Shown here: positions 16,323-25,545 of the stretch, piece after piece
Layout of the letters: the number at the start of each line of letters is the position of its first letter
How positions within the stretch are numbered: position 1 is the stretch's first letter
Source: Desulfobulbaceae bacterium BRH_c16a
GTDB lineage: Bacteria; Desulfobacterota; Desulfobulbia; Desulfobulbales; Desulfocapsaceae
NCBI GenBank assembly: GCA_000961725.1
Contig: LADS01000050.1
Coordinates: 1-64,000 of the forward strand
DNA length: 64,000 nt
Direction: 5' to 3'
The notes under the pieces: generated by a model
Databases searched by the model: none
The model's input: the letters and a program-made list of their open reading frames with translations, nothing else
What the model was told of the DNA's origin: nothing
Program-made: the position numbers and the translations under genes

Positions 16323-16718
16323 ATGATCAAACAACTCCAAAACCTGATCGACCAGATGTCGAGAGAACTTCCAGGGATTCTGGCGGCTGCCGTAGTGACC
16401 GTAGAGGATGGAATGTCCATTGCCGAAGTTCGACGGAGAGACGATATTGAAACGGCTGCGGCTGCTGCCTACCTCGCTTCAATCGTCAAATCGAACGCCA
16501 AGGCCATTAATCTTCTGGCTGATGACGAGGAAGTCGAGGATATCCTGATTACCACCCGTCAGTACCATTTCATAATCAGACATGTGGACGATCAGCCCTT
16601 TTTCATCTTTGTTATGACTACCAAGGAAGAATGGCTGGGCAAGGCGAGGATGCTGATCAAGAAATATGAGTCACAGCTCACAGGATTTGCCGGGTATTTT
16701 GAAAAAAACTTCCAGTAG
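16323..16718 (+). CDS. Roadblock/LC7 domain protein
   Basis: 131 residues, a single roadblock/LC7 fold (MSRELPGILAAAVVTVEDGM, then AAAYLASIVKSNAKAINLL and FIIRHVDDQPFFIFVMTTK). Roadblock proteins usually regulate small Ras-like GTPases such as MglA. No GTPase is encoded in the window. It faces a response regulator that also ends in a roadblock domain, with a shared terminator between the two, so joint function is likely. Confidence 0.75.
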   Translation: MIKQLQNLIDQMSRELPGILAAAVVTVEDGMSIAEVRRRDDIETAAAAAYLASIVKSNAKAINLLADDEEVEDILITTRQYHFIIRHVDDQPFFIFVMTTKEEWLGKARMLIKKYESQLTGFAGYFEKNFQ

Positions 16719-16752
16719 GGAGTGCTTGTCTATACCGTAAAGAGGCAAGGGC

Positions 16753-16786
16753 AAGGCCGGATTTTCGGAGAAAAGCCGGCCTTTTT
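16753..16786. terminator. Bidirectional rho-independent terminator
   Basis: AAGGCCGG and CCGGCCTT, with inner TTTT/AAAA pairing and a short loop, followed by a T run on the plus strand and matching As on the other. It separates two converging genes. Confidence 0.8.
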
Positions 16787-16789
16787 GTA

Positions 16790-17998
16790 TTACAGCGCTG
16801 CGACTTGCTGGATCTTTTTCGAGTTTTTCTTGATGCTTATCCTGATCCAGCCGAGATTGGTTTCCTGATCGGCGACAATGACCAGAAAAGCTTCTTCGCC
16901 GACCGGGGCAAACATTACCGGGCCGTTGGCAAACTCGAACATGGTCATGCGAAGATCGCCCTGACCAAGCTGATTGCCCATGGACTCGGCAGATCCAAAG
17001 CCCGATGAGGCGATTGCACCGATCATTTCCGAATCGATACCCGCTCTGGCAAGACTGTCCAGAAGAAAACCGTCCCGTCCTACCAGACATGCGGTATGGA
17101 CGCCTTCAATATTGGTGAACTCGGCCAAAATCTTTTGTATCTCCGTCATTTCAAATTCCTCGGTAAAGGTTGTAAGTTGATTATCCGTTATATTCGTTAA
17201 ATTTTCTTCTCTCGTTGTATTTTCCGGTTCGGCAACAGGCGCAGCGGGAGATTGCTTATCGTCCGATCTGCCGGCGACGGGATCCGTCTGCGGTGTCGCT
17301 TGAGGAGGGTTGTTTTTGCTGCTGGCCTTTTCGTCATTTTTGACAGCCGTCTCGAAGAGCAAGGCCTCGATGCTTTTATTGATGCTGACCACAGGGGGCT
17401 GGACGCCGCGGATATTCTGCAGGGAACCGCCATTGAAACTGAGAATGGTGAAAAAGGCGTTTTCCCCTATTTCGCGCCCGCACATGGCGTGGACGACCGA
17501 GCCATCCTTGAAAAAGATCATTCCTTCCCGGTTGCCGGTGGTCACTTTCAGGGCTGCAGTCGCTCTGGACAGGCTGTTGAACTGGACAATATCTATGAGG
17601 TCGATGCCATCGACGGTTCCCTGAAAGCCTTCGTTTTCTTTGAGAACCTCTTCGACAATCGCTCGCACTTCCTTAATGTCGAAAGGCTTTTCGATAAATC
17701 GCAGACTGCCGCTCATCATCGCCTTGTTTTCGTAGGCGTTCGATGGATATGCGGTCATTATGATAACGCCGGTGTCGGGAAATCTATTGTTTATTTCGAT
17801 GAGCAGATCGAGGCCGTTCATGCCCGGCATATTGATGTCGGTGATGACCAGATTCACCGTAATATCGCTGAGAAGAGCAAGAGCCTCTTCTCCCGATTTT
17901 GCCGCGAGTATTTCTACATCCTGCATTCCCTTGTTGAGATTTCTCTGCAGCATCCAGAGCATATCTTCTTCATCATCGACAACCAGTACTCTCTTCAT
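16790..17998 (-). CDS. Response regulator with PATAN and roadblock domains
   Basis: 402 residues. Residues 1-120 are a receiver domain (VVDDEED, phospho-acceptor Asp54 in ITDINMPGMNG, KPF). Residues about 125-230 match the DUF4388/PATAN type (FQGTVDGIDLIDIVQFNSL, MIFFKDGSVVHAMCG). A low-complexity linker with Pro, Asp and Asn spans about 235-285, and a C-terminal roadblock/LC7 domain follows (GVHTACLVGRDGFLLDSLAR, VMFAPVGEEAFLVIV). Such proteins link phosphorelays to GTPase or motility switches. The kinase is not encoded adjacent in an operon. Confidence 0.8.
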   Translation of the reverse strand: MKRVLVVDDEEDMLWMLQRNLNKGMQDVEILAAKSGEEALALLSDITVNLVITDINMPGMNGLDLLIEINNRFPDTGVIIMTAYPSNAYENKAMMSGSLRFIEKPFDIKEVRAIVEEVLKENEGFQGTVDGIDLIDIVQFNSLSRATAALKVTTGNREGMIFFKDGSVVHAMCGREIGENAFFTILSFNGGSLQNIRGVQPPVVSINKSIEALLFETAVKNDEKASSKNNPPQATPQTDPVAGRSDDKQSPAAPVAEPENTTREENLTNITDNQLTTFTEEFEMTEIQKILAEFTNIEGVHTACLVGRDGFLLDSLARAGIDSEMIGAIASSGFGSAESMGNQLGQGDLRMTMFEFANGPVMFAPVGEEAFLVIVADQETNLGWIRISIKKNSKKIQQVAAL

Positions 17999-18238
17999 AT
18001 TCTCACCAGTTTAATTTGCCCTTTCCCTGTGAAGGGCTTGGGGGCGAAAAGTTTGATTATTCAGTCAATCCGGAAAATGATGCCTGGATGCCGGGAGTAT
18101 TGCAAGAGATGAACCATTTCGAAAAAACGCAGATAATGTTGTAATATATTTAATTTACAGTATAAAAAATGAATGATGTTCGGCAGGGAATAGACCGAAG
18201 GTGGTTGAGAACTGGTCAACTGGTCAATTTCTGACCAG

Positions 18239-19540
18239 TTACAGGCTGTCTCTCAAGGTTGTTCTTGAAATGCCGAGGATTCTTGCCGCCTTTGATTTAT
18301 TGTTGTTGACGGCGTTGAGAACTTTTTTGATATATTGCCGCTCCATCTCTTTGAGACTCGGCAATGGCTCTTTCTTCATCGCTGTCATCTGGCTCTCGAA
18401 CGTCAGGCCGGACATGGCCAGCCAGCCGCTTTTGTTGAAGATCACTTCCCTTTCAATAATGTTGCGGAGTTCTCTGATGTTGCCCGGCCAGTCATGCTGC
18501 ACTATTTTTATCCGTGCTTCGGGGGTGAAGCCCTGCAGATTTTTTTTCAATTCCCTCTGCAGCTCCTGAAGGAAAAAGTCGGCAAGCAGCAAGACGTCCT
18601 CTCCCCGGTCCCGCAAGGGGGGAAGCGCAATCGGCACTACATTTAACCGGTAATAGAGATCTTCACGGAATTTCCCCTGATCGATCTGTTCTTCCAGTTC
18701 GGCATTGGTTGCGGCAATGATCCTTATTTTCACCTGGATATCCTTCAGGCCGCCGACCCTCCTGAATGTCGATTCTTCGATGAGTCTGAGGAGCTTGGGC
18801 TGCAAATCGATCGGCAGGTTGCCTATCTCGTCGAGGAAGAGAGTGCCGCCATTGGCAACTTCGACAAGTCCTTTTTTTTCACTGCGGGCATCGGTGAAGG
18901 CTCCTTTATCATAGCCGAAGAGTTCCGACTCCATCAGATTGGATGAAAGCGTACCGCAATCGACCTTGACGAAAACACCGTTTTGGCCGGTTCGGCTCTC
19001 GTGAATGGCCCTGGCCGCCAGCTCTTTGCCGGTGCCGGTTTCTCCGGTAATAAGAATGGCGGAATCGACCTGTGCCGCCATTTCGATCGCCTCCTTTACC
19101 CGTAGCATCGGCGGGCTGGTGCCGAGAATGGTGCCGACACCTATTTCCCGGTGAAGGAGACCGGCCTTTTTCCTCATCAGCCGGGTCTGGAGGATTCTGT
19201 TGAGGATGGCTTTAAACTCGATGAGGTCAAAAGGTTTCACGATATAATCGACCGCTCCGGCGCGCAGGGATGCGACCGCGGTTTTGGCCTCGTTGATCCC
19301 GGTGAGCATGACTATATCGATATCGTCGCCGATTTCCTTAATGGCGCCGATGAGCTCTATGCCGTCGGCATCGGGAAGTCCGATATCGAGGAAGACCAGA
19401 TCGACAAGAGTCGAACGCAGGGCATCCAGCGCGTCTTTCCCGTTTGCCGCAGTCGTCACGCAATAGCCCTGCTTCTCAACCACTTTTGCCAGCGAAAACC
19501 GCAGGTCTTCCTGATCGTCGACGATAAGTACCGCACCCAT
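18239..19540 (-). CDS. Sigma-54-dependent response regulator (AtoC/ZraR type)
   Basis: 433 residues: receiver with Asp52 (VFLDIGLPDADG), AAA+ domain with Walker A GETGTGKE, the sigma-54 contact loop written GAFTDA instead of the usual GAFTGA, Walker B GTLFLDEIGN, and R-finger region. A Fis-type HTH follows (NKSKAARILGISRTTLRDSL) and ends abruptly, as a short-tailed form. Its start overlaps the kinase stop by one base (TAATG), so the pair is co-translated. Activates sigma-54 promoters on phosphorylation; targets unknown. Confidence 0.92.
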   Translation of the reverse strand: MGAVLIVDDQEDLRFSLAKVVEKQGYCVTTAANGKDALDALRSTLVDLVFLDIGLPDADGIELIGAIKEIGDDIDIVMLTGINEAKTAVASLRAGAVDYIVKPFDLIEFKAILNRILQTRLMRKKAGLLHREIGVGTILGTSPPMLRVKEAIEMAAQVDSAILITGETGTGKELAARAIHESRTGQNGVFVKVDCGTLSSNLMESELFGYDKGAFTDARSEKKGLVEVANGGTLFLDEIGNLPIDLQPKLLRLIEESTFRRVGGLKDIQVKIRIIAATNAELEEQIDQGKFREDLYYRLNVVPIALPPLRDRGEDVLLLADFFLQELQRELKKNLQGFTPEARIKIVQHDWPGNIRELRNIIEREVIFNKSGWLAMSGLTFESQMTAMKKEPLPSLKEMERQYIKKVLNAVNNNKSKAARILGISRTTLRDSL

Positions 19541-21225
19541 TACACATCCGCCCGGAAAAAAATAATGAAAGTGGTGCCTTTGCCCTTTTTGCTTTCGAGA
19601 ACGATTGCTGCATCGTTTTCCTTCAGGGTCCGGTAGACAATGGACAGACCCAGTCCGGCGCCGGACGTTTTGGTGGTGAAAAACGGTTCAAATACCTGCT
19701 CGGCCACCTCCGGCGGCATCCCCGTGCCGTTGTCGGTGAAGTGGACCACCACATAATTGTTGCCTTCAAGCAGAGCCGGATACCTCTTCTTGAAGTAGTG
19801 CACCTTGCTTTTCGTCAAAAATCTAGCGGAAATCTCTATCTGTCCCTGCTCCTTGATAGCGTCGATGGCGTTGAGAAAAAGGTTGAGAAAGACCTGCTGG
19901 ACCTGGTGTGGATCGGCAATTATCTTCGGCAGCTCGTTGCTGATATCGACAAAGAGATCGATGTGGCTTTTTATCAGCCGGTTATGGATGAGCGGCTTGG
20001 TTTCTGCAACAATGGCGCCGAGCGAGGTCGGTCTTTTGTTCGGTTCGGCCGGTCGGGCATAGGAGAAGAAATCGCTCAGCAGTTCATTGAGCCGGTCCAC
20101 CTGCCTGATGATGCGCTGGGAGCATTCCAGCTGCTCACTGTTATCTTTTGCCTCTTCCTCGATCGACTGAGCCATTATCTTGATGCCGGCCAGGGGGTTT
20201 CTGACCTCGTGGGCAACCGCCGAGGCGATTTCTGCGATGGTCGACAGTCTGTTCATCTTTTCCATCTCCCTGCGAACATATTTCAGTTCGGAAATATCGG
20301 AAAGGGAAATAATCACTCCGACCTTTCTGCCTCTGGCATCCTCCTGCGGCACATTGGAAAAGCCGATGATTTTTTTTTCCCGGGTGGGGGTGATGAAGGT
20401 CAGTTCCCGTTCGAACTGGTTGGTGTTCGACGGCGATGTGGTAAGGAGCTGTTTGGCCGCACTGTCGCCGAGGAAGTCGGCGAGAAATTGACCGTCAAGT
20501 TGAGTGGTGAAGGGTTTGAAGATCGATTGGGCGACCGAATTGCATTTCCTGATCCGTCCCTCCAGGTCGACAACAATCAGGCCGTGGTTCAGTCCCTGGA
20601 TGATCGATTCGGAGAACTTTTTTTCTTCCCGCAGGTTGATGATCGAACCACGAAGGTCGTTTACCAGCTGGATAAGCTGCTGATCCATCTGCTGGCTTTC
20701 AATTATTACCGCGATGATGTTGCCGATTGCCTCAAAGAGTCCTTCCGTCTCGGCGGAGTGACTGTGGTTCCCGTTCACATAGATTGTCAGAACACCAAGC
20801 GGCTGGCCGTCCTTGACGATCGGTACACAGTAATTGCCGGTGAAGAGGGCTGCTTTTATGTGGAGGGACAACAGGGGTGGTTGAGTCCTTGAAAATTTGC
20901 TTTTGCCGTTTTTTACGGCCTGACCGCAGTGGCAGAGGCCAAACCGTGTCCCGTTGCAGGCGGTTTTATCGGAGTCGGAAAATCCTCTTGAGACCAGGAG
21001 ATCCAGCGTCTGGGATCCATGGTCGATGAGAAACAAAGCTGCCTTGTCCGCCAGTTCCAGGTTGCGCAGCGAAAGAAGGTAGTCGAGAATCCGACCGATT
21101 TTTGTTTTAGGAGGGTATTGCTCGAGGGCAGTTTTGAGGACTTCTATGAGGATACTCTTGAAACTTGGTTCGAGGGTTGCAGGAGAATTCTGCATCGGTT
21201 TTTCCCACTGTCTTGTCTGCACCAT
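19540..21225 (-). CDS. Sensor histidine kinase (GAF-PAS-HisKA)
   Basis: About 561 residues from ATG 21225, which has GGAGAG upstream; ATG 21195 and ATG 21306 are alternatives. An N-terminal GAF-like domain contains a cluster FGLCHCGQAV that could bind metal or haem. A PAS domain follows (GLNHGLIVVDLEGRIRKCN). Next is the phosphorylation box AVAHEVRNPLAG, then an HATPase_c domain with N box, DNGTGMPPEV and GAGLGLSIV. There is no transmembrane helix, so it is a cytoplasmic sensor. It partners the downstream sigma-54 regulator. Confidence 0.9.
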   Translation of the reverse strand: MVQTRQWEKPMQNSPATLEPSFKSILIEVLKTALEQYPPKTKIGRILDYLLSLRNLELADKAALFLIDHGSQTLDLLVSRGFSDSDKTACNGTRFGLCHCGQAVKNGKSKFSRTQPPLLSLHIKAALFTGNYCVPIVKDGQPLGVLTIYVNGNHSHSAETEGLFEAIGNIIAVIIESQQMDQQLIQLVNDLRGSIINLREEKKFSESIIQGLNHGLIVVDLEGRIRKCNSVAQSIFKPFTTQLDGQFLADFLGDSAAKQLLTTSPSNTNQFERELTFITPTREKKIIGFSNVPQEDARGRKVGVIISLSDISELKYVRREMEKMNRLSTIAEIASAVAHEVRNPLAGIKIMAQSIEEEAKDNSEQLECSQRIIRQVDRLNELLSDFFSYARPAEPNKRPTSLGAIVAETKPLIHNRLIKSHIDLFVDISNELPKIIADPHQVQQVFLNLFLNAIDAIKEQGQIEISARFLTKSKVHYFKKRYPALLEGNNYVVVHFTDNGTGMPPEVAEQVFEPFFTTKTSGAGLGLSIVYRTLKENDAAIVLESKKGKGTTFIIFFRADV

Positions 21226-21304
21226 AAAGTAATGTCTCTCCTGCCGGTATGGGCCCGTTGATTCCTTCGAGTGCGACCGGCCATACCCGGCCTGATCCAT
21301 GCCC

Positions 21305-21476
21305 AACTTGTCAGCATCAATGTCATTAACTTAAGCGTAGACTATCGGTCACATGCAGTTGAAGGTGCATGAAATGCACCCTGCGAGCTCAACGATTTTG
21401 CCGAAATTTCCGGTAGAAGCAGGGTGCATTTCATGCACCTTTTACCTAATTTAATGACATTGTTGTCAGCATAGTA
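21305..21476. repeat. Nested inverted repeats between kinase and tup region
   Basis: A 23-bp perfect inverted repeat, AAGGTGCATGAAATGCACCC plus TGC (21362-21384) and its mirror at 21419-21441, is built from self-palindromic GGTGCAT...ATGCACC units. It is framed by AATGTCATTAA (left, near 21318) and TTAATGACATT (right, near 21452), with TTGTCAGCAT directly repeated at both outer ends. It lies in the promoter region of the divergently transcribed kinase operon and tup regulator. It could be an operator, a terminator or a small mobile element. Confidence 0.5.
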
Positions 21477-21767
21477 AATTGATCTTTATGGAAAAAACAA
21501 GGAAATACCACGACCGGGCCAAATATAGATGGTTTTCCCGTGAAAATGTGTTGAACGGTGGCTGGCAAGTGGTGTGGCAAGGCCGATTAAGATGAGGAAA
21601 ATGAGGTTGGCGGGAGCACCTATGAAGAAGTAATTCAGCAGTCTGTTATTCTTGGTTAGTTAAGGTTATTATAGCGACCATTGGGACAATTGTTGGAATT
21701 TTTTTTTTGTATTGAGTACTCGTTTGCAACGGTAGTTAAGATCAATTGGGAGCGGCAAAAGACGAAA

Positions 21768-22706
21768 ATGGAAGCAACGTACTACGGTAAGTTCTTAACG
21801 ACAAAAGAAGTAGCCAAACTCCTTAATGTCAATGACAAAATGGTCTACTCTCTGGTCAATGATAAAGGATTGCCGGCGACCAAGGTCACCGGTAAGTGGC
21901 TTTTCCCGCGAAGGCTTGTGGAAGAATGGCTGGAGACCAATGTCATCAACTACTGCAAACCGGGCAATAACTATTCTTCGGAACACGGAGTTTTATTGCT
22001 GGCAGGCAGTGACGACCTGCTCTTTCAAAGAGCTTTGACTTTATTTCATGCAAAACAAACCGAGACAGTAGGTTTTTTTGCCAATCTCGGCAGCATGGGC
22101 GGCTTGAAAAGTCTCCGGCGCGGGATCTGTCATATCGGCGTGTGCCATCTGCTGCAGGACGATAATGAGGAATATAATTTTGACTTTGCCGATCAGGAGC
22201 TAGACAAGACACCGGTTTTTGTCAATTTCAGCCGCCGTCAGCAGGGCATTCTGGTCCGCCCCGGCAACCCGAAAGGCATTACCTGTGTGGCGGATCTGGC
22301 GCAAGACGACGTCACTATTATCAACCGTCCTCTCGGTACCGGAACCAGACTGTTGCTTGACTATGAAATTGCCAGATCGGATATTTCTTCCGGGCAGATC
22401 AAAGGATACCATAACGTGGTTGCCCGGCATCTCGATGCCGGATTGGAAATTTTTGCCGGCAGGGCCGACGCCGCACCGGCGATCAGGGCTGTGGCCGGAA
22501 TCCTGGGTCTTGATTTCGTGCCTCTCCGTTGGGAACGGTTTGATCTGCTGATTGCCAGGGAGCGCTTTTTCGAGCGCGGAATTCAAAATTTTATCGGTGT
22601 ATTACACGAAAAATCCTTTCGAGATCTTGCCGCGTCTTTTACCGGATATGATGTTTCATTGTGTGGGAAAATGCTTTTTCCCGATAATTTCAACAATAAG
22701 GAGTAG
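21768..22706 (+). CDS. HTH plus ligand-binding regulator of tungstate uptake
   Basis: 312 residues. Residues 1-60 are an excisionase/MerR-like HTH (FLTTKEVAKLLNVNDKMVYS, ATKVTGKWLFPRRLVEEW). The rest is a type-2 periplasmic-binding-like domain related to molybdate/tungstate sensors (GILVRPGNPKGI, NRPLGTGTRLLLD, GRADAAPAIRAVA). ATG 21768 is chosen because the HTH begins there; the upstream in-frame ATG adds no domain. It sits 3 bases before tupA, so it most likely senses tungstate or a related oxyanion and controls the transporter. The role is inferred from context. Confidence 0.75.
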   Translation: MEATYYGKFLTTKEVAKLLNVNDKMVYSLVNDKGLPATKVTGKWLFPRRLVEEWLETNVINYCKPGNNYSSEHGVLLLAGSDDLLFQRALTLFHAKQTETVGFFANLGSMGGLKSLRRGICHIGVCHLLQDDNEEYNFDFADQELDKTPVFVNFSRRQQGILVRPGNPKGITCVADLAQDDVTIINRPLGTGTRLLLDYEIARSDISSGQIKGYHNVVARHLDAGLEIFAGRADAAPAIRAVAGILGLDFVPLRWERFDLLIARERFFERGIQNFIGVLHEKSFRDLAASFTGYDVSLCGKMLFPDNFNNKE

Positions 22707-22709
22707 TTC

Positions 22710-23603
22710 ATGTCGAAAGAAATGGTTGCCTGGCTGGGGGCGGTTTGTCTGCTGGTTTTTTGGCCCGGAAACGGTGTTGCCGCAGGTAAAGTGTTGAAGA
22801 TGTCGACTACGACAAGCACCGAATCTTCAGGTCTTCTCGATCTGCTTTTGCCGGAATTTCTCAAAGATACCGGAATCGAGGTGAAGGTGATCGCCAAGGG
22901 GACGGGGGCAGCCATACGGGATGGCATGGATGGCAATGTGGATATAATATTTGTCCATGCCAAGGCCCGGGAAGAAGAATTTGTCGCCAATGAATTCGGG
23001 ACGAAAAGATATCCGGTGATGCACAATGACTTTGTCATCATTGGTCCGGCGGCAGACCCGGCGGGCATCAAGGGTATGTCGGACGCAGGACAGGCACTGA
23101 AGAAAATTGCCGCAGCGAAGGCGACTTTCATTTCCCGCGGCGATGACAGCGGTACTCATACCAAAGAACAATCTCTCTGGAAGGCTACGGGACTGGGGCT
23201 TGCCGATCAAACTCAGAAAATCGTCAGCGGCGGGAAGGAAAAAGATATTAAATATGGCGCGCCTGCCGATTCTGCCGACTGGTATATGTCGATTGGTCAA
23301 GGAATGGGGAAGACCATCACCTTTGCTGAAGAAAAACAAGCTTATACCATGACAGATCGCGGGACATTTATTAAATACAAATACGGAAAAACACCGGCTG
23401 TAGATTTGGATATTGTCTGCGAGGGCGGTGAGGCTTTGGCAAATTATTATGGGATTATTCCCGTCAACCCTGCCAAGCATCCCCATGTTGAAAATGACCT
23501 GGCGATGCAGTTCGTCACCTGGATCATTTCGCCGAAAGGCCAGAAATTAATCGGCAATTATACGCTGGAGGGAAAACAGCTTTTCTTTCCGGATGCCCAA
23601 TAA
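22710..23603 (+). CDS. tupA: Tungstate ABC transporter, substrate-binding protein
   Basis: 297 residues with an N-terminal signal peptide (WLGAVCLLVFWPGNGVAAG). The TupA anion-binding motifs are present: MSTTTSTESSGLLD near the mature start and FISRGDDSGTHTKE in the middle. TupA binds tungstate with very high affinity in the periplasm. Tungsten feeds formate dehydrogenases and aldehyde:ferredoxin oxidoreductases in anaerobes, consistent with the C1 metabolism encoded downstream. Confidence 0.92.
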   Translation: MSKEMVAWLGAVCLLVFWPGNGVAAGKVLKMSTTTSTESSGLLDLLLPEFLKDTGIEVKVIAKGTGAAIRDGMDGNVDIIFVHAKAREEEFVANEFGTKRYPVMHNDFVIIGPAADPAGIKGMSDAGQALKKIAAAKATFISRGDDSGTHTKEQSLWKATGLGLADQTQKIVSGGKEKDIKYGAPADSADWYMSIGQGMGKTITFAEEKQAYTMTDRGTFIKYKYGKTPAVDLDIVCEGGEALANYYGIIPVNPAKHPHVENDLAMQFVTWIISPKGQKLIGNYTLEGKQLFFPDAQ

Positions 23604-23606
23604 TTT

Positions 23607-23738
23607 AGTACCTTACAGATTGTTTTCTTGTTTTTTTACAAGAAAACAATCTGTAAGGTACTTATATCCCTCAAGGAGGCACTGATAAGAGTACCCCCTT
23701 GTGGGGTGCCCGGCATTCTTTTGGTGAAACGAATTTTG
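23607..23738 (+). repeat. AGTACC structured element, long copy 1
   Basis: It starts with a 25-bp perfect inverted repeat (AGTACCTTACAGATTGTTTT, then CTTGT, 23607-23631; mirror 23638-23662) around a T6 loop. TTAT, CCCTCAAGGAGG and ACTGATAAGAGTACCCCCTT with GTGGGGTG follow, ending with TTTTGGTGAAACGAATTTTG. The same modular order recurs in 41369-41511. It separates tupA from tupB, so its hairpin could attenuate or protect the transporter mRNA. Confidence 0.65.
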
Positions 23739-23797
23739 GGGGAGGAGTATGTCTGAATACGCCTCCCCCGCAGCTATTTTCGGAGTTTCTACAGGTT

Positions 23798-24502
23798 ATG
23801 GATTTGCTGTTTGACAGTGTGCAGTCCGCGTTACTGCTTTTCATCTCTTTTGACAAGGATTTGATTGAAATTGTCGGGGTTTCTCTCAGGGTCAGCTTCT
23901 TCGCGACCCTGATAGCTGCTGTTATCGGTATTCCTGGCGGTTTTATCATCGCCTATTCGAGTTTTCCCGGGAAACGATTCGTCCTGACCTGTCTCAATAC
24001 CCTGCTTGCCCTGCCGACGGTGGTGATCGGCCTGCTGGTCTATTCGTTTATTTCCCGGCAAGGTATTCTCGGGCCGCTCGGACTGCTCTATACGCAGAAG
24101 GCAATCGTTATAGGACAAGTGATTTTGATTGTCCCGGTGATTATGGTCATGACGATAGCCGCAATCAGCAGGATAGACAGTCGGTATCGCATGACCGCCC
24201 TGACGCTCGGGGCAAACAAATACCAGATGGCCCTGGTGATTATAAAAGAGGCTCGGTATGGCATCTTTGCTGCAGTCATTGCAGCTTTCGGCCGGGTGAT
24301 TGCCGAGATCGGGATCAGCATGATGCTGGGCGGCAATGCCAAGGGCTTTACCAGAACCATGACCACGGCGATGGCGTTGGAGTACGATAAGGGAGAGTTT
24401 GTGCTGGCGGTAGCCCTCGGCATAACCCTCATGGTTATTGCCTTTGCCATTAATCTTCTTTTTCATTTTTTCCAGGGAAGGACCGTCACCGATGCTGTAT
24501 AG
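23798..24502 (+). CDS. tupB: Tungstate ABC transporter, permease
   Basis: 234 residues from ATG 23798 (MDLLFDSVQSALL). The frame is open further upstream, but that part translates the AGTACC repeat and is unlikely coding. Five or six membrane helices are visible, plus the cytoplasmic EAA-type loop (ALTLGANKYQMALVIIKEA, RVIAEIGISMMLGGN). Matches the TupB family. Forms the channel with TupA and TupC. Confidence 0.9.
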   Translation: MDLLFDSVQSALLLFISFDKDLIEIVGVSLRVSFFATLIAAVIGIPGGFIIAYSSFPGKRFVLTCLNTLLALPTVVIGLLVYSFISRQGILGPLGLLYTQKAIVIGQVILIVPVIMVMTIAAISRIDSRYRMTALTLGANKYQMALVIIKEARYGIFAAVIAAFGRVIAEIGISMMLGGNAKGFTRTMTTAMALEYDKGEFVLAVALGITLMVIAFAINLLFHFFQGRTVTDAV

Positions 24503-25526
24503 AGCGGAAGACTTGCGCCGGGTGCATGGCTCCCGTACTGTTTTGAACATCGGCAAGCTGGAGATAGAGCCCCATAAAGTATATACTCTTATTGGTCCGA
24601 ACGGCGCCGGCAAGACCAGTCTGCTGCGAATCCTCGCCTTTCTCGACAGACAGACCAGCGGCAGTTTGCAGTTTCTCGGCCGGCAGATAGGAAGCGGTGA
24701 AAAACAGTTGTATGAGCTGCGCCGGCAAGTGGTTCTGCTCGACCAGACCCCTATCATGTTTACCGGTTCGGTCTTCACAAACGTTGAATTCGGCTTGAAG
24801 GTGCGAAAAGTGCCGCAACCGGAGAGACATCGGCGGATTGCCGAAGTCCTCGATCTGGTAGGTATGGCGAGTTTCGCCGATTACAACGCCAGGGGTCTCT
24901 CCGGCGGGGAGACTAAACGGGTGGCTCTGGCGCGGGCATTGGTTTTGCAGCCCGAGGTATTGCTCTGTGACGAGCCGACCGCCAATGTCGACAACGAAAA
25001 CCAGGAAATCATTCTCAAGAGTATCGAGCGAATCAATAAAGAGCAGGGAACCTCGATCATTTTTTCGACCCACTATCTGTCGCAGGGACAACGGCTTGCC
25101 GATCATACATTGCTGCTCCAGAACGGCATGCTTTCCGACGCAGTCAACGAAAATATCTTTCGGGCAACAATCATCGGGCGGGAGAAAGACAGCATCACCT
25201 GTCGGTTGACCGGTCAGCTGGTTTTTGCCTTTCCTGCCGATATCTTTCCTGCCGATGCGCCGGGAGTGAAAGTGCATATCGATCCCAGCCAAATCCTGCT
25301 GAATCCCGTGGAAAGCGAAATGGGCGATGGTAACTCGCTGAGCGGTCTTATAACGGAGCTGAGACAGGACGGCGGCCGGGTTCGCATTACCATGGATATC
25401 GGGGTGAAGCTGGTCCTGAGTCTTGCTATGGACCGATATCGGCGGCAGAAACCCTGTGTCGGCGACAGAGCACTGATCTACATTCCCCATGGCGCCATTG
25501 GCTGCAGCCGGGCAGGTCTTCCTTAA
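24492..25526 (+). CDS. tupC: Tungstate ABC transporter, ATPase
   Basis: 344 residues from ATG 24492, overlapping the tupB stop by 11 bases. It has Walker A GPNGAGKTS, signature LSGGETKRVAL, Walker B VLLCDEPTANVD and the switch histidine STHYL. A C-terminal extension of about 100 residues (VKVHIDPSQILLNPVESE) resembles the TOBE-type regulatory domain of oxyanion importers. Confidence 0.92.
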   Translation: MLYRAEDLRRVHGSRTVLNIGKLEIEPHKVYTLIGPNGAGKTSLLRILAFLDRQTSGSLQFLGRQIGSGEKQLYELRRQVVLLDQTPIMFTGSVFTNVEFGLKVRKVPQPERHRRIAEVLDLVGMASFADYNARGLSGGETKRVALARALVLQPEVLLCDEPTANVDNENQEIILKSIERINKEQGTSIIFSTHYLSQGQRLADHTLLLQNGMLSDAVNENIFRATIIGREKDSITCRLTGQLVFAFPADIFPADAPGVKVHIDPSQILLNPVESEMGDGNSLSGLITELRQDGGRVRITMDIGVKLVLSLAMDRYRRQKPCVGDRALIYIPHGAIGCSRAGLP

Positions 25527-25545
25527 CGGGTCCGGAATCATCCGC

